A stretch of 64,000 nt of DNA from Streptomyces spinoverrucosus (GTDB lineage: Bacteria; Actinomycetota; Actinomycetes; Streptomycetales; Streptomycetaceae): positions 1 to 64,000 of the forward strand of contig NZ_BJND01000047.1 of the NCBI RefSeq assembly GCF_006539505.1, given 5' to 3'. The notes beneath the pieces are model-generated. The model was not told the origin of the DNA, did no database searches, and worked only from the letters and a program-made list of their open reading frames with translations. Positions within the stretch are counted from its first letter, which is position 1; every line of letters starts with the position of its first letter. This document shows positions 62,234 through 64,000 of this stretch, one piece after another. Made by a program: the position numbers and the translations under genes.

Positions 62234-62767
62234 TCAGGCCTCGCGGGACTCGACGACGACCGTCTCGATGACGACGTCGTTGAGCGGGCGGTCGGTGCGC
62301 GGGTTGGTCTGGGTGGTCGCGATGGAGTCCACGACCTTCTGGCTGGCCGCGTCGGTGACCTCGCCGAAGATGGTGTGCTTGCGGTTCAGCCATGCCGTCG
62401 GGGAGACGGTGATGAAGAACTGCGAGCCGTTGGTGCCCGGGCCGGCGTTCGCCATGGCCAGCAGGTACGGCTTGTCGAACCGCAGGTCCGGGTGGAACTC
62501 GTCGCCGAACTGGTAACCGGGGCCGCCCGTGCCGTTGCCCAGCGGGTCACCGCCCTGGATCATGAAGCCGCTGATGACCCGGTGGAAGACCGTGCCGTCG
62601 TACAGCTTGGCCGTGGACTTCTCACCCGTGGCGGGGTTGGTCCACTCACGCTCGCCCTTGGCGAGCTCGACGAAGTTCTTGACCGTGTTCGGCGCCTGGT
62701 TCGGGAACAGCCGAACCTGGATGTCGCCGTGGTTGGTCTTCAGGGTGGCGTAGAGCTGCTCAGCCAC
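62234..62767 (-). CDS. ppiA: Cyclophilin-type peptidyl-prolyl isomerase, 177 aa
   Basis: Cytosolic prolyl isomerase. Cyclophilin core: TNHGDIQVRLFPNQAPNTVK, DGTVFHRVISGFMIQGGDPL (catalytic Arg), MANAGPGTNGSQFFITVSPT, WLNRKHTIFGEVTD. GTG at 62767 has GGAAGG 6 nt upstream. Upstream open frame is non-coding. Conserved near dnaA/gyrA in actinobacteria. Confidence 0.93.
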   Translation of the reverse strand: MAEQLYATLKTNHGDIQVRLFPNQAPNTVKNFVELAKGEREWTNPATGEKSTAKLYDGTVFHRVISGFMIQGGDPLGNGTGGPGYQFGDEFHPDLRFDKPYLLAMANAGPGTNGSQFFITVSPTAWLNRKHTIFGEVTDAASQKVVDSIATTQTNPRTDRPLNDVVIETVVVESREA

Positions 62768-63085
62768 GATCTGCCTTCCGTTGTCTTCCTGTGACTCCAC
62801 GATCCTCGCACGGTCCACGCGCGGCGTCGCCCGACGCCCACTGACAGGCGCGTTTCCGGGCGTATCGCTTGCGGAAATCCGGATGAGTCGTCCTGGGTCG
62901 CAGGCGCGGGGCGCCGATCCGTGGCATTGTCGACGACAGGCTCCTGTTGCCCCGTATTCATCCGCTGTTCCACCGCAATCGTGACCCGGATGCCCGCCCT
63001 CACATGCCGCATCGCTCTCTGGCAGGCATGATCCGTAAAAGGGTGGAAAGTCGAAATACCGTACGCCACCGAGGAGGAGGATCCC
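62768..63085. promoter_or_regulatory. Divergent region between ppiA and the DUF5324 gene
   Basis: 318 nt without a gene. A TACCGT -10-like box lies at about 63058-63063 before a GAGGAGGAGG ribosome-binding site. I saw no long repeat or clear operator. Confidence 0.35.
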
Positions 63086-63820
63086 GTGACCCGCATCGAC
63101 AGCGTGCGCGCCGCGACCGGCTCGGCGAAGGACAGCGTGCTGCACGCCGCGGAAGTGGTGGCGCCCTACGCCGACACGGCCAAGGACCGGGCCGCGCACT
63201 ACGCACACGAGGCACGCGTACGGCTCGCGCCCAAGGTGTCGCAGGCCACCGGGCAGGCCCGCGTCCAGTACGCGTCGCATCTCGCGCCGCGCCTGGAGCA
63301 GGCTCGCTACCAGGCCCGCACCCATGTGCCGCCGAAGGTCGACCACGCCGCCCACGAGGCCGCTGCCCGAGCCCAGGAGGCCGCTGCTCGCGCCCGCGAG
63401 GCCGCACGGCAGGCCGCTGATTACTCCCGGCCGAGGATCGAGCACGCCGTGGCCGTGGCCGGGCCCGTCAAGGACGAGGCCGCGGCTCGGGGCGCCGCCG
63501 TGCTGGCCGCGTTGCGTGGCCAGGTCTCGTCCGAGGAGATCCAGAAGCTCGTCCGTAAGCATGAGCGCCGGGCGAAGGCCGGCCGGGCCGTGAAGGTGCT
63601 GGCTGTCCTGGGCGTCCTCGCGGGCGGTGCCTTCGCCGCCTGGAAGTGGTGGGACAAGCAGGCCAACCCCGACTGGCTGGTCGAGCCTCCCGCCGCGACG
63701 GAGGTTCCCGAGTCCGGTCGGCTCACGTCGGTGGACGGCAGCGGTCAGTCCGTACTCGACCCCGAGGTGCAGGCCAAGGAGGCCGAGGAGGAGGCCGCGG
63801 ACCGCGACGACCGCGACTGA
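63086..63820 (+). CDS. DUF5324 family membrane-linked protein, 244 aa
   Basis: Long amphipathic, Ala/Arg/Glu-rich helices with apolipoprotein-like repeats (KDRAAHYAHEARVRLAPKVS, AAARAQEAAARAREAARQAA) fill residues 1-150. A membrane helix (VKVLAVLGVLAGGAFAAWKW) follows at about 172-191, then an acidic tail. This is the pattern of the Streptomyces DUF5324 family; function unknown. GTG at 63086 has GAGGAGGAGG 5 nt upstream. Confidence 0.78.
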   Translation: MTRIDSVRAATGSAKDSVLHAAEVVAPYADTAKDRAAHYAHEARVRLAPKVSQATGQARVQYASHLAPRLEQARYQARTHVPPKVDHAAHEAAARAQEAAARAREAARQAADYSRPRIEHAVAVAGPVKDEAAARGAAVLAALRGQVSSEEIQKLVRKHERRAKAGRAVKVLAVLGVLAGGAFAAWKWWDKQANPDWLVEPPAATEVPESGRLTSVDGSGQSVLDPEVQAKEAEEEAADRDDRD

Positions 63821-63835
63821 GGCCGGGCTACGCGA

Positions 63836-63872
63836 CTGTGGGGCGGGTGACTTGGGGTCATCCGCCCCACAG
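63836..63872. terminator. Terminator after the DUF5324 gene
   Basis: CTGTGGGGCGGGTGAC (63836-63851) pairs with GTCATCCGCCCCACAG (63857-63872), one G-U, with a 5-nt loop. The parS site begins 4 nt later. Confidence 0.8.
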
Positions 63873-63875
63873 CGG

Positions 63876-63891
63876 TGTTTCACGTGAAACC
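63876..63891. promoter_or_regulatory. parS (ParB-binding) site
   Basis: TGTTTCACGTGAAACC contains the perfect 14-bp parS core GTTTCACGTGAAAC (63877-63890). It is intergenic, directly after a terminator hairpin. Confidence 0.92.
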
Positions 63892-63981
63892 AACTGGGCT
63901 GAGGGGCCGGTGACTTGGCGGTGGCCGCACGGGCGCTGCCCCTAACGTTTCGAGAGTGGCTCCCCGTGTGGGAGGAGCAGG

Positions 63982-64000
63982 ATGGTGTTCGAAACGGCTC
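63982..64000 (+). CDS. Start of a gene cut by the window edge
   Basis: ATG at 63982 preceded by GGGAGGAGCAGG opens a frame reading MVFETA to the end of the window. Nothing more can be said about the product. Confidence 0.35.

Overview
The window is very GC-rich DNA with codon use, GTG/TTG starts and ATGA/GTGA gene overlaps typical of a Streptomyces chromosome. The right half (tRNA-Leu, fhaA, fhaB, pstP, rodA, pbpA, pknB, sortases, trpG, a DUF881 gene, crgA, rhomboid protease, ppiA) has the conserved actinobacterial order found close to dnaA/oriC. Two perfect parS (ParB) sites and many DnaA-box-like 9-mers agree with an origin-proximal position. oriC itself is not in the window.

Left part (1-25 kb): an MFS exporter with its GntR regulator; a K15-type DD-transpeptidase; a complete branched-chain 2-oxoacid dehydrogenase cluster (E1alpha, E1beta, E2) next to an orphan LuxR-type response regulator; a small-molecule kinase; two divergent PknB-like kinases, one broken by a frameshifting deletion; Bpa, the ATP-independent proteasome activator; a lipoprotein; a quinone oxidoreductase; a Drr-type ABC exporter; a divergent pair of RCK genes (one a full K+ channel, one without a pore); moeA and a mobA-like gene; then a second complete bkd cluster with a divergent Lrp/AsnC regulator.

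Middle part (26-38 kb): a phenylacetate region with paaR (TetR), a 3-hydroxyacyl-CoA dehydrogenase, paaN and paaABCDE. Two operators that are exact reverse complements of each other lie at the two paa promoters, and a degenerate third lies upstream of the second bkd cluster. An rRNA/tRNA methyltransferase and an HTTM/DUF5819 membrane pair sit inside this region. An acyl-CoA dehydrogenase with a KstR-type operator follows. The 24.1-31.6 kb stretch carries eight copies of the palindrome ACGCGCGCGT; I saw none elsewhere in the window.

Right part (38-64 kb): rhodanese, J-domain-like and DUF2252 proteins; a DesKR-like two-component system divergent from a MacB-type ABC exporter; tRNA-Leu(CAG); then the cell-wall and division kinase operon. 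Between pknB and the sortases lies an eroded DNA-binding-type gene. Three class E sortases flank trpG and a tiny membrane protein. crgA and the rhomboid gene converge on a 300-nt gap holding four DnaA-box-like sequences. Several genes have a TANNNT box 6-7 nt upstream of the start codon, which suggests leaderless mRNAs.
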